A DNA stretch of 64,000 bases. It comes from an uncultured Saprospiraceae bacterium. GTDB lineage: Bacteria > Bacteroidota > Bacteroidia > Chitinophagales > Saprospiraceae. Within the stretch, counting starts at the first letter, position 1; each line of letters opens with the position of its first letter. The notes under the pieces were generated by a model, which was given only the letters and a program-made list of their open reading frames with translations, made no database searches and was not told where the DNA came from. Shown here piece after piece: positions 9,170 to 18,526 of this stretch. The DNA lies in NCBI GenBank assembly GCA_905480605.1, contig CAJQRD010000038.1, forward strand, positions 1 through 64,000, read 5' to 3'. Position numbers and translations under genes: made by a program.

Positions 9170-9916
9170 TTACCTCAAACCCGTCTTATGCAAGATTGTC
9201 AATTGAGCCCCATAGGCTTTAGCAATATTCTCTTCTGTAAAAACATCTGCAGTATCTCCAAAAGCGATTAATCTTTGATTCAACAGAATAACTTTATTAA
9301 AATATTCTGATACAGTAGACAGATCATGATGAACAACCAGAATGGTCTTTCCTTCATTGGCTAGTTTTTTTAAGATAGAAATAATACGTTCTTCAGTTGT
9401 AATGTCTACACCCACAAATGGTTCGTCCAAGAAGAAAACTTTAGCCTCTTGACAAAGCGCCCTGGCTAAAAAAACACGTTGCTGTTGACCTCCAGACAAC
9501 TGGCCAATCTGTCTATTTGCTAAATGTGAAATACCTAACTGTTCCATAGCATCTGCTGCAATAGCTTTGTCGTTTGCATTAAGTCTTTGAAGTATTTTTT
9601 TATATGGATATCTTCCTAGTAGAACTATATCTAAAACAGTTGCCGGAAATTGCCAGTCCACTTCATCTTTTTGTGGAACATAAGCAATTTGTTTTCTCAC
9701 ATCATCAATATCATCACCAAGAACCTCTACTTTTCCTTGACTGTATTCAATCAAACCCAAAATTGATTTAAATAAGGTAGATTTACCTGCACCATTTGGG
9801 CCAATAACACCATAAACATTTCCAGACTCAATATTTAAATGCACATTGGTCAATACACGCTTTGAACCATAAGAAACAGATAATCCTGTAACATCAATAT
9901 GTGTTTTACTTACCAT
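9170..9916 (-). CDS. Metal (Mn/Zn-type) ABC transporter ATP-binding protein
   Basis: The ATPase subunit of a cluster A-I metal importer (ZnuC/MntB/SitB type). Walker A GPNGAGKST lies near residue 40, a Q-loop follows near VPQKDEVDWQFP (the family's characteristic DWxFP), the signature LSGGQQQR is near 140, Walker B VFFLDEP near 165 and the switch histidine VVHHDL near 197. At 248 aa it is full length. Its ATG overlaps the stop of the binding-protein gene by one base (TAATG), implying translational coupling. The expected third partner, an integral membrane permease, is absent downstream: the next same-strand gene is a hydrolase. Confidence 0.92.
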   Translation of the reverse strand: MVSKTHIDVTGLSVSYGSKRVLTNVHLNIESGNVYGVIGPNGAGKSTLFKSILGLIEYSQGKVEVLGDDIDDVRKQIAYVPQKDEVDWQFPATVLDIVLLGRYPYKKILQRLNANDKAIAADAMEQLGISHLANRQIGQLSGGQQQRVFLARALCQEAKVFFLDEPFVGVDITTEERIISILKKLANEGKTILVVHHDLSTVSEYFNKVILLNQRLIAFGDTADVFTEENIAKAYGAQLTILHKTGLR

Positions 9917-10902
9917 TATTTCAATTTAATTACCATAACAATAATTCCAACTATAAAAAACAAACCAATCAAAGTATATAGCATCCAATTTGATTTAGAT
10001 TCGTGCTTGTATTTTAATGCACCTTGTTTTTCTCCTTTGAGGGCATCAACAATAGTATCGGTATTTTTTTTCAACATATCGTAATATGAGTTTCCACCAC
10101 TTTCTTCATCACCAATAGAATCTGCAAATAATTCTCCGCCAATAACTACATTGTTGTCTTTAGCAATTTGCTGAATTAACTTTGGACTAATAGTACTTTC
10201 AATAAAAACTGCTGGAACTCGTGACTCCTTAATTACGTTAACGATTCTTATTATATCAGAAGTTTGAGCTTCTGCCTCTGTTGACATTCCTTGTATAGCT
10301 TCTAGTCGTAACCCATAACGCTTTCCATAATAAGCAAAAGCATCATGTGATGTAATAAGTACTCGTTTTTGAACGGGAATTTCTTTAATCCTGTTTTCTA
10401 TATAAAGATCAAGTGCTTGTAATCTCTCACTATAAATCTGATAGTTTTTTTCAAAAATATCCTTATTTTCTGGCATCAATTTAATCAACCCATCTCTTAC
10501 GTTTTTTATATAAATAAGTCCATTACTAACATCCATCCAAGCATGAGGGTCGTAAGCCCCTGAATATTTTCCACTTTGTATTGGCGTTACGCCTTGCGTT
10601 ACTGTATCAACAACCGCTTTTGTTCCTGAATTAGCAATAAGCTCTAAAATCCATCCTTCAAATGTCAATCCATTTATAATAATATAGTCAGCAGAATTGA
10701 CCAAGATTGCATCATTAGGTGTTGGGTCGTATAAGTGAGGGTCACCTCCAATCGGGACAATAACACGACTGTCCACCGCATCACCTGCGATGTTATTCAC
10801 CATATCGTACATCATTGAAGCAGTAGATACTACTTTAGGTTTTACTTGCGCCGTTAAGACAACACAAAACAACATTGCTGATAATAAATTTATTATTCTC
10901 AT
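9916..10902 (-). CDS. Manganese-type metal ABC transporter substrate-binding protein with C-terminal membrane anchor
   Basis: A cluster A-I (TroA/PsaA/ZnuA) metal-binding protein. Predicted ligands are His56 (GGDPHLYDP), His120 (AYDPHAWMD), a Glu in STEAEAQ (~209-211) and Asp261 (LFADSIGD). The His-His-Glu-Asp set is typical of Mn2+/Fe2+ binders (PsaA, MntC) rather than the His3 set of ZnuA, and there is no His-rich loop. Residues 1-19 form a signal peptide. Unusually, residues 307-327 form a C-terminal transmembrane helix followed by KLK, so the protein is probably tethered to the inner membrane instead of being free or lipidated. It directly abuts the DtxR-family regulator (no gap) and overlaps the ATPase start. 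Confidence 0.88.
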   Translation of the reverse strand: MRIINLLSAMLFCVVLTAQVKPKVVSTASMMYDMVNNIAGDAVDSRVIVPIGGDPHLYDPTPNDAILVNSADYIIINGLTFEGWILELIANSGTKAVVDTVTQGVTPIQSGKYSGAYDPHAWMDVSNGLIYIKNVRDGLIKLMPENKDIFEKNYQIYSERLQALDLYIENRIKEIPVQKRVLITSHDAFAYYGKRYGLRLEAIQGMSTEAEAQTSDIIRIVNVIKESRVPAVFIESTISPKLIQQIAKDNNVVIGGELFADSIGDEESGGNSYYDMLKKNTDTIVDALKGEKQGALKYKHESKSNWMLYTLIGLFFIVGIIVMVIKLK

Positions 10903-11568
10903 TTATAAGATTGTTTTTTTGACATACAAATTATTACAAGCCTTCTGTGATAAAACAGTTTGAATTTCGCCATCAATTAATATCTCCTTAGAATGGTCAA
11001 AATCATTTTCTGAAATAATTTTGATACGCGTACCTAAATTTATACACAGCTTATTGAGGTATTGTAAAAAGAGGGTATCGTTATTTCTAACACCAACAAC
11101 AGTCCCTTCTTCAGATTTCTTCAAATTCAACAACGAAATTTGACTTCTCAATGTGAACTTACCTTCAGCGTTTGGAATTGGATCACCATGTGGATCGTAT
11201 TTGGGATTTCCAAGGAATTTATCTAGGCGTGCAATGAGCTCATCAGAATCTACATGTTCCAATTGTTCTGCAATATCATGTACCTCATCCCATTGGAACC
11301 CTAATTTATCCACTAAAAAAGCTTCCCACAATCTGTGTTTCCTCACAAGTTGGGTTGCCATCTGAATTCCTTTAGTTGTCAGATATACACCTTTGTACTT
11401 TTCATAATGAAAGTATTCCTTTTCAGAAAGTCGCCGCAACATATCTGTGACTGAAGCCGCAGATGTATTTAAGTGCTTGGCAATTGCATTTGTATTTGCC
11501 GCACCTTGATTCTTCTCTGTGATCTTAAAAATTGCTTTTATATAGTTTTCTTCCGTTTCAGTAGCCAT
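10903..11568 (-). CDS. DtxR/MntR-family metal-dependent transcriptional regulator
   Basis: First gene of the metal-uptake operon. Residues 1-65 form the winged helix (TSAASVTDMLRRLSEKEYFHYE), 70-140 the dimerisation and metal-binding domain with EHVD-type ligands (LEHVDSDELIARLDKFLG), and ~150-221 an SH3/FeoA-like C-terminal domain. At 221 aa it fits the long IdeR/DtxR-like form. Such regulators bind DNA when loaded with Mn2+ or Fe2+ and repress uptake genes. A near-ideal palindrome lies about 100 bases upstream over the predicted promoter, so autoregulation of the whole operon is likely. The stop is immediately followed by the ATG of the binding protein. Confidence 0.9.
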   Translation of the reverse strand: MATETEENYIKAIFKITEKNQGAANTNAIAKHLNTSAASVTDMLRRLSEKEYFHYEKYKGVYLTTKGIQMATQLVRKHRLWEAFLVDKLGFQWDEVHDIAEQLEHVDSDELIARLDKFLGNPKYDPHGDPIPNAEGKFTLRSQISLLNLKKSEEGTVVGVRNNDTLFLQYLNKLCINLGTRIKIISENDFDHSKEILIDGEIQTVLSQKACNNLYVKKTIL

Positions 11569-11655
11569 TGTTCTTATTTAAAACACTAAGTATTGAATGT
11601 GACTTGATAATGATTTCAATCTTCGCTTTTATTTTTTCATTTATCATGAATAAAA

Positions 11656-11663
11656 CAAAAATA
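11656..11663 (-). promoter_or_regulatory. Candidate -7 promoter element (TATTTTTG) of the metal operon
   Basis: Minus-strand match to TAnnTTTG, about 90 bases upstream of the DtxR-family start. The palindrome at 11670-11687 sits directly upstream, where the -33 element would be. Confidence 0.5.
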
Positions 11664-11669
11664 AGATAT

Positions 11670-11687
11670 TTTTAGACTAATCTAAAA
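11670..11687. promoter_or_regulatory. Predicted DtxR/MntR operator (TTTTAGACTAATCTAAAA)
   Basis: A perfect inverted repeat with 7-bp arms TTTTAGA/TCTAAAA and a 4-bp centre. It closely resembles DtxR/MntR/SirR-type boxes (TTTAGG-TTAA-CCTAAA pattern). It lies upstream of the DtxR-family gene and would cover the -33 region of the candidate promoter, the expected place for metal-dependent repression. Confidence 0.65.
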
Positions 11688-11837
11688 TTTAATTTAAACG
11701 ATCTTAATTTAATAAAAACAATTGTTACATTGATTTTTGGACTCATTTATACCGTAAAAAGGGTACAAACATGTGTAAATAACTGAAATTGAATACAAAA
11801 TCAAGGTTAATAATTATATGCAATGATAAAATCGTCT

Positions 11838-11845
11838 TACTTTTG
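11838..11845 (+). promoter_or_regulatory. Candidate -7 promoter element (TACTTTTG) of hppA
   Basis: Exact TAnnTTTG match 37 bases upstream of the hppA ATG, giving a leader of roughly 30 nt. No strong -33 was seen. Confidence 0.5.
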
Positions 11846-11882
11846 ACCGCTGTATTAAAAAACGAATTAAAAACTTATTTAA

Positions 11883-14078
11883 ATGGGACAAACATTGATT
11901 TATGCTATACCAGTATTTGGGATTGTAGCATTATTATATACATTCTGGAAATCTGCTTGGGTAAGCAAACAAGAGGTGGGAACAGATAAAATGGCTAGAA
12001 TTGCCAAGAACATCGCAGATGGTGCAATGGCATTCTTAAAAGCCGAATATAAAGTATTGGCTATTTTCGTTGCTATCGTGACATTGCTAATGGCATGGTC
12101 AGGTAACAATGCTGGATCTTCTATAATGGTAGGATTTTCATTTTTACTTGGAGCTATATGTTCAGGCTTAGCTGGTTTCATAGGTATGAAAGTAGCAACA
12201 AAAGCTAATGTGAGAACAACACAAGCTGCAAGAACAAGTTTAGGCAGAGCTTTGGAAGTAGCTTTTGCTGGTGGAGCAGTTATGGGAATGGGAGTAGTTG
12301 GATTAGGTGTTTTAGGCCTAGGTGGACTATTCTTACTATACACAAGTATGTATGGTGTAGGTTCTGCATCAGAAGTAACCAGAGTTATTACAATATTAAC
12401 TGGATTTTCATTTGGTGCATCTTCTATTGCCTTATTTGCAAGAGTAGGTGGTGGTATCTATACAAAAGCTGCAGATGTTGGAGCTGACCTTGTGGGTAAA
12501 GTAGAAGCTGGTATTCCTGAAGATCACCCACTTAACCCTGCAACAATTGCGGATAACGTTGGTGACAACGTAGGAGATGTAGCTGGTATGGGAGCTGACC
12601 TTTTTGAATCTTATGTAGGTTCTATCATTGGTACAATGGTATTGGGTGCAACTTACATCGGCATAACTGGTTACGAATCTTCAAATGAATTCATGGGGAT
12701 GAATGCTGTGTTACTGCCATTGGTTTTGGCTGCAACTGGAATTATTACTTCGATCATAGGAACATTCTTTGTAAAAGTAAAAGATGGTGGTGATCCTCAT
12801 AAGGCATTAAACATGGGAGAATTCTTATCTGCTGGTTTGATGTTGGTAGCAACATTCTTAATCGTTACTTGGTTATTACCTGACGTATGGACAACAACCT
12901 CAGGTGATACATTCACAAACATGGGCGTATTCTATGCGATTATCATGGGTCTTGTGGCTGGATTAGCGATTGGAAAAATCACTGAATATTATACAGGAAC
13001 AGGAACAAAGCCTGTTATGTCAATTGTTGAGCAATCTGTAACAGGAGCTGCAACAAACATAATAGCTGGTTTGGGAGTAGGGATGCAATCAACTGCAATT
13101 CCTATTATCATATTAGCAATTGCTATTATTGGTGCACACGAATTTGCTGGCCTTTACGGAATTGCAATTGCTGCAGTAGGAATGTTATCAAACACAGGTA
13201 TCCAATTGGCAGTTGATGCTTACGGACCAGTTTCTGACAATGCGGGTGGAATTGCTGAGATGGCAGATTTACCAAAAGAAGTTAGGCAAAGAACTGATAA
13301 ATTAGATGCAGTAGGAAATACAACTGCAGCCATTGGAAAAGGATTTGCTATTGGATCTGCAGCATTAACGACTTTAGCTCTTTTTGCAGCATTCATGGAA
13401 GTTGCAGGTATCGCATCAATCGATGTTGCTCAACCTAGAATTATGGCTGGTGTATTCTTAGGAGGAATGTTGCCTTTCTTATTCTCTTCATTGTCTATGA
13501 ATGCAGTTGGACGTGCTGCAATGGATATGATTACTGAGGTAAGAAGACAATTCAAGACAATTCCTGAATTGACAAAAGCTTTGGCTGTTATGAAAAAGAA
13601 TGATGGTAAAGATATGAAAGATTGGAGTGCTGAAGATGTTGCAACTTTTGATGCAGCTGATGGAAAAGCAGAATATGACAAATGTGTAGAGATTTCTACG
13701 AAAGCGTCAATTAGAGAAATGATCTTACCAGGTCTTCTCGCTATATTATCTCCAGTGTTTATTGGTTTTGTCGGTGGTTCTGAAATGTTAGGTGGCTTAT
13801 TGGTAGGTGTTACTGTTTGTGGTGTTTTGATGGCAATCTTCCAATCTAATGCCGGTGGTGCATGGGATAACGCTAAGAAAATGTTTGAAGAAGGTGTTGA
13901 GATCAAAGGAAAAATGTATTACAAAGGTTCTGACCCTCACAAAGCTACCGTTGTTGGTGATACTGTAGGTGATCCTTTCAAAGATACATCAGGTCCTTCA
14001 TTGAATATCTTATTAAAATTAATGTCTGTAGTGGCGCTAGTTTTAGCTCCATTCTTAAAAGCAAAAGGATTTTTCTAG
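11883..14078 (+). CDS. hppA: K+-dependent membrane-bound proton/sodium-pumping pyrophosphatase
   Basis: An integral membrane pyrophosphatase that couples PPi hydrolysis to Na+ and/or H+ export. At 731 aa, with about 16 hydrophobic helices, it is full length. The catalytic signature [18 protein letters not shown] is near residue 195, the acidic [20 protein letters not shown] near 230-250, and a second metal/PPi site ([16 protein letters not shown]) near 445. The segment [10 protein letters not shown] near 478 carries Ala where K+-independent enzymes have Lys, placing it in the K+-dependent subfamily, which includes Na+ and dual Na+/H+ pumps. Ion specificity is not settled by this. It is monocistronic with a clear promoter candidate and a strong terminator. 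Confidence 0.95.
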   Translation: MGQTLIYAIPVFGIVALLYTFWKSAWVSKQEVGTDKMARIAKNIADGAMAFLKAEYKVLAIFVAIVTLLMAWSGNNAGSSIMVGFSFLLGAICSGLAGFIGMKVATKANVRTTQAARTSLGRALEVAFAGGAVMGMGVVGLGVLGLGGLFLLYTSMYGVGSASEVTRVITILTGFSFGASSIALFARVGGGIYTKAADVGADLVGKVEAGIPEDHPLNPATIADNVGDNVGDVAGMGADLFESYVGSIIGTMVLGATYIGITGYESSNEFMGMNAVLLPLVLAATGIITSIIGTFFVKVKDGGDPHKALNMGEFLSAGLMLVATFLIVTWLLPDVWTTTSGDTFTNMGVFYAIIMGLVAGLAIGKITEYYTGTGTKPVMSIVEQSVTGAATNIIAGLGVGMQSTAIPIIILAIAIIGAHEFAGLYGIAIAAVGMLSNTGIQLAVDAYGPVSDNAGGIAEMADLPKEVRQRTDKLDAVGNTTAAIGKGFAIGSAALTTLALFAAFMEVAGIASIDVAQPRIMAGVFLGGMLPFLFSSLSMNAVGRAAMDMITEVRRQFKTIPELTKALAVMKKNDGKDMKDWSAEDVATFDAADGKAEYDKCVEISTKASIREMILPGLLAILSPVFIGFVGGSEMLGGLLVGVTVCGVLMAIFQSNAGGAWDNAKKMFEEGVEIKGKMYYKGSDPHKATVVGDTVGDPFKDTSGPSLNILLKLMSVVALVLAPFLKAKGFF

Positions 14079-14094
14079 TCTTTTGCTAATATTG

Positions 14095-14132
14095 AAAAAA
14101 GCGGCTTCATTTATTTGGAGCCGCTTTTTTTA
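14095..14132 (+). terminator. Strong intrinsic terminator after hppA
   Basis: AAAAAAGCGGCT pairs with AGCCGCTTTTTT (12 bp) around a short loop, ending in a run of T, 16 bases after the hppA stop. The A and T flanks let it work in both directions. Confidence 0.9.
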
Positions 14133-14260
14133 TTTTATAAATACAACTCATACAAATACATCATATGTCAAATTTTATCAGATAAAAATAGTTAACAAAA
14201 TATATAACAGGAATTTAAAAAATATTCCTTAATTTGGACATTCACACAATCAAACACATT

Positions 14261-17200
14261 ATGTCTAAATATATTTCAATCCTGTTATTGGCATTTCTCC
14301 CTTTTTCAATTTATTGCCAAAGCACAACTGTTAATTCTTTTGATTTCGAATCTACAACAAGAGATACTGTTGTTGAATTTCCAAATAAGGACCACAACAG
14401 CTATGAAAGAATACTCATGCATTACACAATGCGTTGTAAAGATGGATTGGTGTCAACCGGTTCTGACAGAAACCTTGGTTGTGGAGAATGGGATTACAGC
14501 TGTAATACTTATGTAGTGGATTCAACAAGGGTTGATTCTTTATTGACCAGATCAGATGAGTTTAATATGCCTGGTTTTGCTGGTGATGTTTTCAACTATA
14601 CAAACAATCCTACCTATACATTTTATGAGTCTACAAAACAACGTGTAACCTACGATAATGTTATAACAGAATTTAAATCTGATATCGCATCTTCATCTGA
14701 TACTGCTGATTATAGCTTTGGTGAAAATTCTTCTCGCATCAAGCTGGCCTATATCGTTTCAGCTGACTTTCTACTCGAAGAAGATATGGATCGTATTACA
14801 GGCATTGAGTTTTCAATCGACGATGGTGAGACCAACATTAAGGATCTAAAGGTTAAGGTCGCAGAAACATCAGAAACAGATGTTGACTTGGCATTGTCAT
14901 CAAGTCTAGACTGGCAAGAAGTTGTCAATGACAACTATACGCTTACGGTTGAAAATAACACTCTAAAATTCCACGAAGATTACAGATGGGATGACTCTTC
15001 AAATGTTATAATCCAAATAAGCTACGAAAAATCTGAGAATACATCATTCCAACTTAGTGCTGAAGATTTCAACACCAATAGAGCTGTAGTTATTGATGCA
15101 ACTGATGCTTATTACAAGTCCTTTTCAAATGTTGGAGGAATAAGAGTAGATCAACCATTTAACGATATTAAAGAAGAGATAACAATTTCTTATTGGTTAA
15201 AAGGATCTGATGTTTTGCCTATAAATTCAACGACCTTAGAAGGCAACGATTCTGCTAATAGAAGACAAATAAACATACATCACCCTTGGAGCAATGGGCA
15301 AATTTATTGGGACTGTGGAAATGATGGCTCTGGATATGACAGAATCAATCGACCAACGGACAATGAAAGCCAAATCAAAAACCAATGGAACCATTGGACG
15401 TTTACGAAAAATGCTACTTCAGGAGAAATGAAAGTTTATCTCAATGGCGAAATGTGGCATTCTGGAACAGGAAAATTCAAATCTATAGACATGAATGCGC
15501 TTAACATTGGAGGAAGTATTACCAATAATAGTTTATTCTATTATGGAGATATGGATGAAGTGAGAATTTGGAATAAAGAATTGGATGCTCAAACTATAAA
15601 TTCATATATGCATAAAAGTGTGGATGACGCTCATCCCAACAGAGCAAACTTAATGCTTTATTATAAATTTAATTCAGAAGATTCAGAAATTGAAGATTAT
15701 TCTGGCAATGAAAAAACTGGTATTGTAAATGGTATCGTCAACACAAGAAAATGGGACACTGAATCTTTCAATTTTGATGCACGTCAAACAACCTTCTTGC
15801 CCAACCACAAATTGATTCGTGGTTTTTACATGCAGTCAGTTGAAGAAATTAAAACTTTGGATTCCTTGATCAACTTTCCTCAACTGATAAATCATTACCG
15901 TTTAGATGGAACTGACCTGGAATTGGTTTGGAGTGACAATTATTATGAAGCTAAAGATGCGAATGTTTACAATGAAGAAGGTGACGTCGTTGGCACGAGA
16001 ACTTATGACATAGATGGCTCTTTTGATAAAGGAGAATTGATTTACTACAGTAAATTTCCTACGGCATATGAGTTGATGAGTTTTGTCACACCTTATGGAA
16101 TTGGATTAGACTTTGGACTTGATGGACTGACATGGACTTTTGACGTTACTGATTTCGGACCTATCTTAAAAAACAGCAAACGGATATACATGACTGCCGG
16201 GGGTCAATGGCAAGAAGATATGGATATCAGTTTTGAATTTATAGACGGTATTCCAGACAGAGATGTAATTGACATCAATCAAATATGGCCAGTAAGATCA
16301 ACAGGCTATCAAAATATTTTGAGTGACTGGCGATATGAGCCAAGGCAATTTACCTACGATGATAATGTAGACGCCTACAAAATCAGAACAGCCATCACTG
16401 GTCACGGACAAGAAGGAGAGTTTATTCCAAGGATTCACTCAATTAATGTCTCAGATTTTATAGACAGTTGGTCTGTTTGGAAAGAATGTTCGGAAAATCC
16501 TGTTTATCCACAAGGTGGAACTTGGGTTTACGATCGAGCTGGTTGGTGTCCAGGTATGGCTACTGACGTACGAGACTTTGATGTGACAGATTATTTCAAA
16601 TTCGCACAAACACCAACTATAGATTACACAGTTAACACCGCGTCTGGCGATAGCCGCTATTATGTAAATTCTCAACTTATTGAATATGGCAAACCCAACA
16701 AAGAAACAGATGCAGGAATATTATCTATTATCAATCCGTCACCTAATATTGAATACGGGCGATTCAACCCAGTTTGTTCTTCGCCAATAGTAACAATTAA
16801 AAATCATGGGTCAAAACAATTGAAATCTGCTATAATTAAATACGGTATTTCAGGTGTATCTGAACTAACATATGAATGGACAGGAAATTTAAGCTTTTTA
16901 TCTTTTCAACGTGTTGAATTACCTGCGGGGATAGATTTAACTTTAGGTGGAGAAGGAAGTGAGTTTTTTGCTAGAATAGAAACAACTGATGACGAGTATA
17001 CCAGCAACAATGAATTGAGAACTCCAATTGAAATTACTGATCACTACACCGATGATATAATCATTGAGATGCGGACAAACAATGTCTCATTTGAAACTTC
17101 ATATAGTGTTGAAGATAAAGATGGTAATACTATTTTTGAAAAAAAAGGTGGGTCATTATCTAACAATACAACATACAGAGATACACTATCGAATTTGAAT

Positions 17201-17644
17201 GGATGCTATCAAATCAAAGTGACTGACACTGACGGAGATGGTATAAGTTGGTGGGCAAACAACGATGGCAACGGTTACGTAAGAGTTAAGCAAGAAGGTG
17301 TTGCTTGGAAATCTATTGCTACAGACTTTGGTTCATTTGTAAATTACACTTTCACTTCAGGAATTATTAGCAATACGAAAGATATCGAGCTCGTTAAAAA
17401 TGTAAATCTTTTCCCTAATCCAGGACATGATAATGTTCTAATTTCAAATTTGGATTCTTGGGACAGTTCAATAAATGTTTCAATATCAAATTTATCTGGT
17501 CAAGCAATATACAATGATGTGGCTTCAAAACATATGATCAACAACAGACCACTTAAAGCATTGAACGAATTGGCAGAAGGTGTTTATTTTATTAATCTCA
17601 GAGATTCTAAAAAAATGAGTACACTGAGGTTTGTTAAGATGTGA
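14261..17644 (+). CDS. Secreted PNGase F-like protein with LamG-like insert and T9SS sorting domain
   Basis: The Met at 14261 starts a good signal peptide (MSKYISILLLAFLPFSIYCQ); a Met nine codons earlier spoils it. The mature protein looks like a peptide-N-glycosidase F relative. Near the N-terminus, NLGCGEWDYSCNTYVVDS aligns with the PNGase F segment that bears its catalytic Asp. Near residue 730-770, EGEF followed by NPVYPQGGTWVYDRAGWCPG matches the very conserved PNGase F DRAGWCPGM region. Between them (~285-460) lies a LamG/concanavalin-like domain (IRVDQPF... MDEVRIWNKELD), an insert absent from the classical ~350-aa enzyme. The C-terminus has NLFPNPGHDNV and EGVYFINLRDSKK, a T9SS type A sorting domain. 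Likely surface-exposed or secreted and acting on N-glycans, but activity is inferred. Confidence 0.75.
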   Translation: MSKYISILLLAFLPFSIYCQSTTVNSFDFESTTRDTVVEFPNKDHNSYERILMHYTMRCKDGLVSTGSDRNLGCGEWDYSCNTYVVDSTRVDSLLTRSDEFNMPGFAGDVFNYTNNPTYTFYESTKQRVTYDNVITEFKSDIASSSDTADYSFGENSSRIKLAYIVSADFLLEEDMDRITGIEFSIDDGETNIKDLKVKVAETSETDVDLALSSSLDWQEVVNDNYTLTVENNTLKFHEDYRWDDSSNVIIQISYEKSENTSFQLSAEDFNTNRAVVIDATDAYYKSFSNVGGIRVDQPFNDIKEEITISYWLKGSDVLPINSTTLEGNDSANRRQINIHHPWSNGQIYWDCGNDGSGYDRINRPTDNESQIKNQWNHWTFTKNATSGEMKVYLNGEMWHSGTGKFKSIDMNALNIGGSITNNSLFYYGDMDEVRIWNKELDAQTINSYMHKSVDDAHPNRANLMLYYKFNSEDSEIEDYSGNEKTGIVNGIVNTRKWDTESFNFDARQTTFLPNHKLIRGFYMQSVEEIKTLDSLINFPQLINHYRLDGTDLELVWSDNYYEAKDANVYNEEGDVVGTRTYDIDGSFDKGELIYYSKFPTAYELMSFVTPYGIGLDFGLDGLTWTFDVTDFGPILKNSKRIYMTAGGQWQEDMDISFEFIDGIPDRDVIDINQIWPVRSTGYQNILSDWRYEPRQFTYDDNVDAYKIRTAITGHGQEGEFIPRIHSINVSDFIDSWSVWKECSENPVYPQGGTWVYDRAGWCPGMATDVRDFDVTDYFKFAQTPTIDYTVNTASGDSRYYVNSQLIEYGKPNKETDAGILSIINPSPNIEYGRFNPVCSSPIVTIKNHGSKQLKSAIIKYGISGVSELTYEWTGNLSFLSFQRVELPAGIDLTLGGEGSEFFARIETTDDEYTSNNELRTPIEITDHYTDDIIIEMRTNNVSFETSYSVEDKDGNTIFEKKGGSLSNNTTYRDTLSNLNGCYQIKVTDTDGDGISWWANNDGNGYVRVKQEGVAWKSIATDFGSFVNYTFTSGIISNTKDIELVKNVNLFPNPGHDNVLISNLDSWDSSINVSISNLSGQAIYNDVASKHMINNRPLKALNELAEGVYFINLRDSKKMSTLRFVKM

Positions 17645-17671
17645 TAAACAATAACAACAAAAGAATTTGTT

Positions 17672-17713
17672 AAAAACCGCATGATAATTAAAACCTTTAT
17701 TATGCGGTTTTTA
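17672..17713. terminator. Intrinsic terminator after the PNGase F-like gene
   Basis: AAAAACCGCAT (17672-17682) pairs with ATGCGGTTTTT (17702-17712), followed by T-rich sequence; it lies 28 bases after the stop. Confidence 0.85.
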
Positions 17714-17817
17714 TTTTACCCCATGTCCTACTAAGATATATCAAGAAAAGTATAGCATAAAAAATGCTAAATGATATAATTTTACTTCCAACAGTCCTAT
17801 AAGAAATCACTAAAAAA

Positions 17818-18246
17818 ATGAAAAACCTAAATGTTACAAGCAATCCAACCGTAGCAGCAAAATTCAAAAACTATCCAAAAGAGATAAAGCCAAAACTAAA
17901 CTATCTAAGAAATTTAATACTAAAAACAGCTTCTGAGATTACTTCTATTGTAGAATTAGAAGAAACACTTAAATGGGGAGAACCCAGCTACTTGGTCAAA
18001 AAAGGAAGTACCATTAGAATTGATTGGAAAGAAAAAAAGTCAAATCAATATGCCATGTATTTTAAATGTACGTCTAAGCTTGTAACTACTTTTAAAGAAG
18101 TGTATGGCGATGTTTTCAATTATGAAACTACGAGAGCAATTGTTTTTAAACTCGACGATAAGGTTCCAACAACTGAACTAAAGGAATGCATTGAGATGGC
18201 ATTAACTTATCACACTATTAAAAATATACCGCGCTTAGGAAAGTAA
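17818..18246 (+). CDS. DUF1801 (YdhG-like) domain protein
   Basis: A 142-residue cytoplasmic protein of the DUF1801 family, a frataxin-like fold of unknown biochemical role. The family features LRNLILKTA near residue 38, EETLKWGEPSYLVKKGSTIRIDW at 52-75 (the xxLKWGxPxY core) and YAMYFKCTSKLV are all present. No signal peptide or membrane segment. A second, longer DUF1801-related gene (YdeI-like) is at 29669. It is monocistronic and followed 10 bases later by the most degenerate copy of the terminator-headed repeat. Confidence 0.85.
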   Translation: MKNLNVTSNPTVAAKFKNYPKEIKPKLNYLRNLILKTASEITSIVELEETLKWGEPSYLVKKGSTIRIDWKEKKSNQYAMYFKCTSKLVTTFKEVYGDVFNYETTRAIVFKLDDKVPTTELKECIEMALTYHTIKNIPRLGK

Positions 18247-18256
18247 AATTACATCT

Positions 18257-18405
18257 AAACAAAAAAGCATCTTACCACTTTTGTGAAAACGGTTTTTGTA
18301 CCACTAGTAACACCCATTGATTTATAGAATTGATACCCTTCTAACCTCTGTTCAGCCAAATCTTTTTAACAATCGATGTATTAATTTATAGCACATATCA
18401 CTCAT
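18257..18405 (+). repeat. Terminator-headed intergenic repeat, copy A (diverged)
   Basis: Begins AAACAAAAAAGCATCTTA like copies B and C and retains GTAACACCCATTGATTTATAG in the middle and a TTTTTAACAATCGATGT stretch matching TTTTTTGCAATCTATTTGT. The hairpin at its head is decayed (GTGAAAACGGTTTTTG). It lies directly after the DUF1801 stop. The right boundary is approximate. Confidence 0.6.
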
Positions 18406-18526
18406 GTTGCAATTAGTATAATATATCGTATTTCATTATAAAAAAGAATAAAATTCTCTAAAATCTCCATTTTGGGGGATAAAACCTAAGTATTCTGATC
18501 GTAAATTTATTATAAAATAAATAAAC

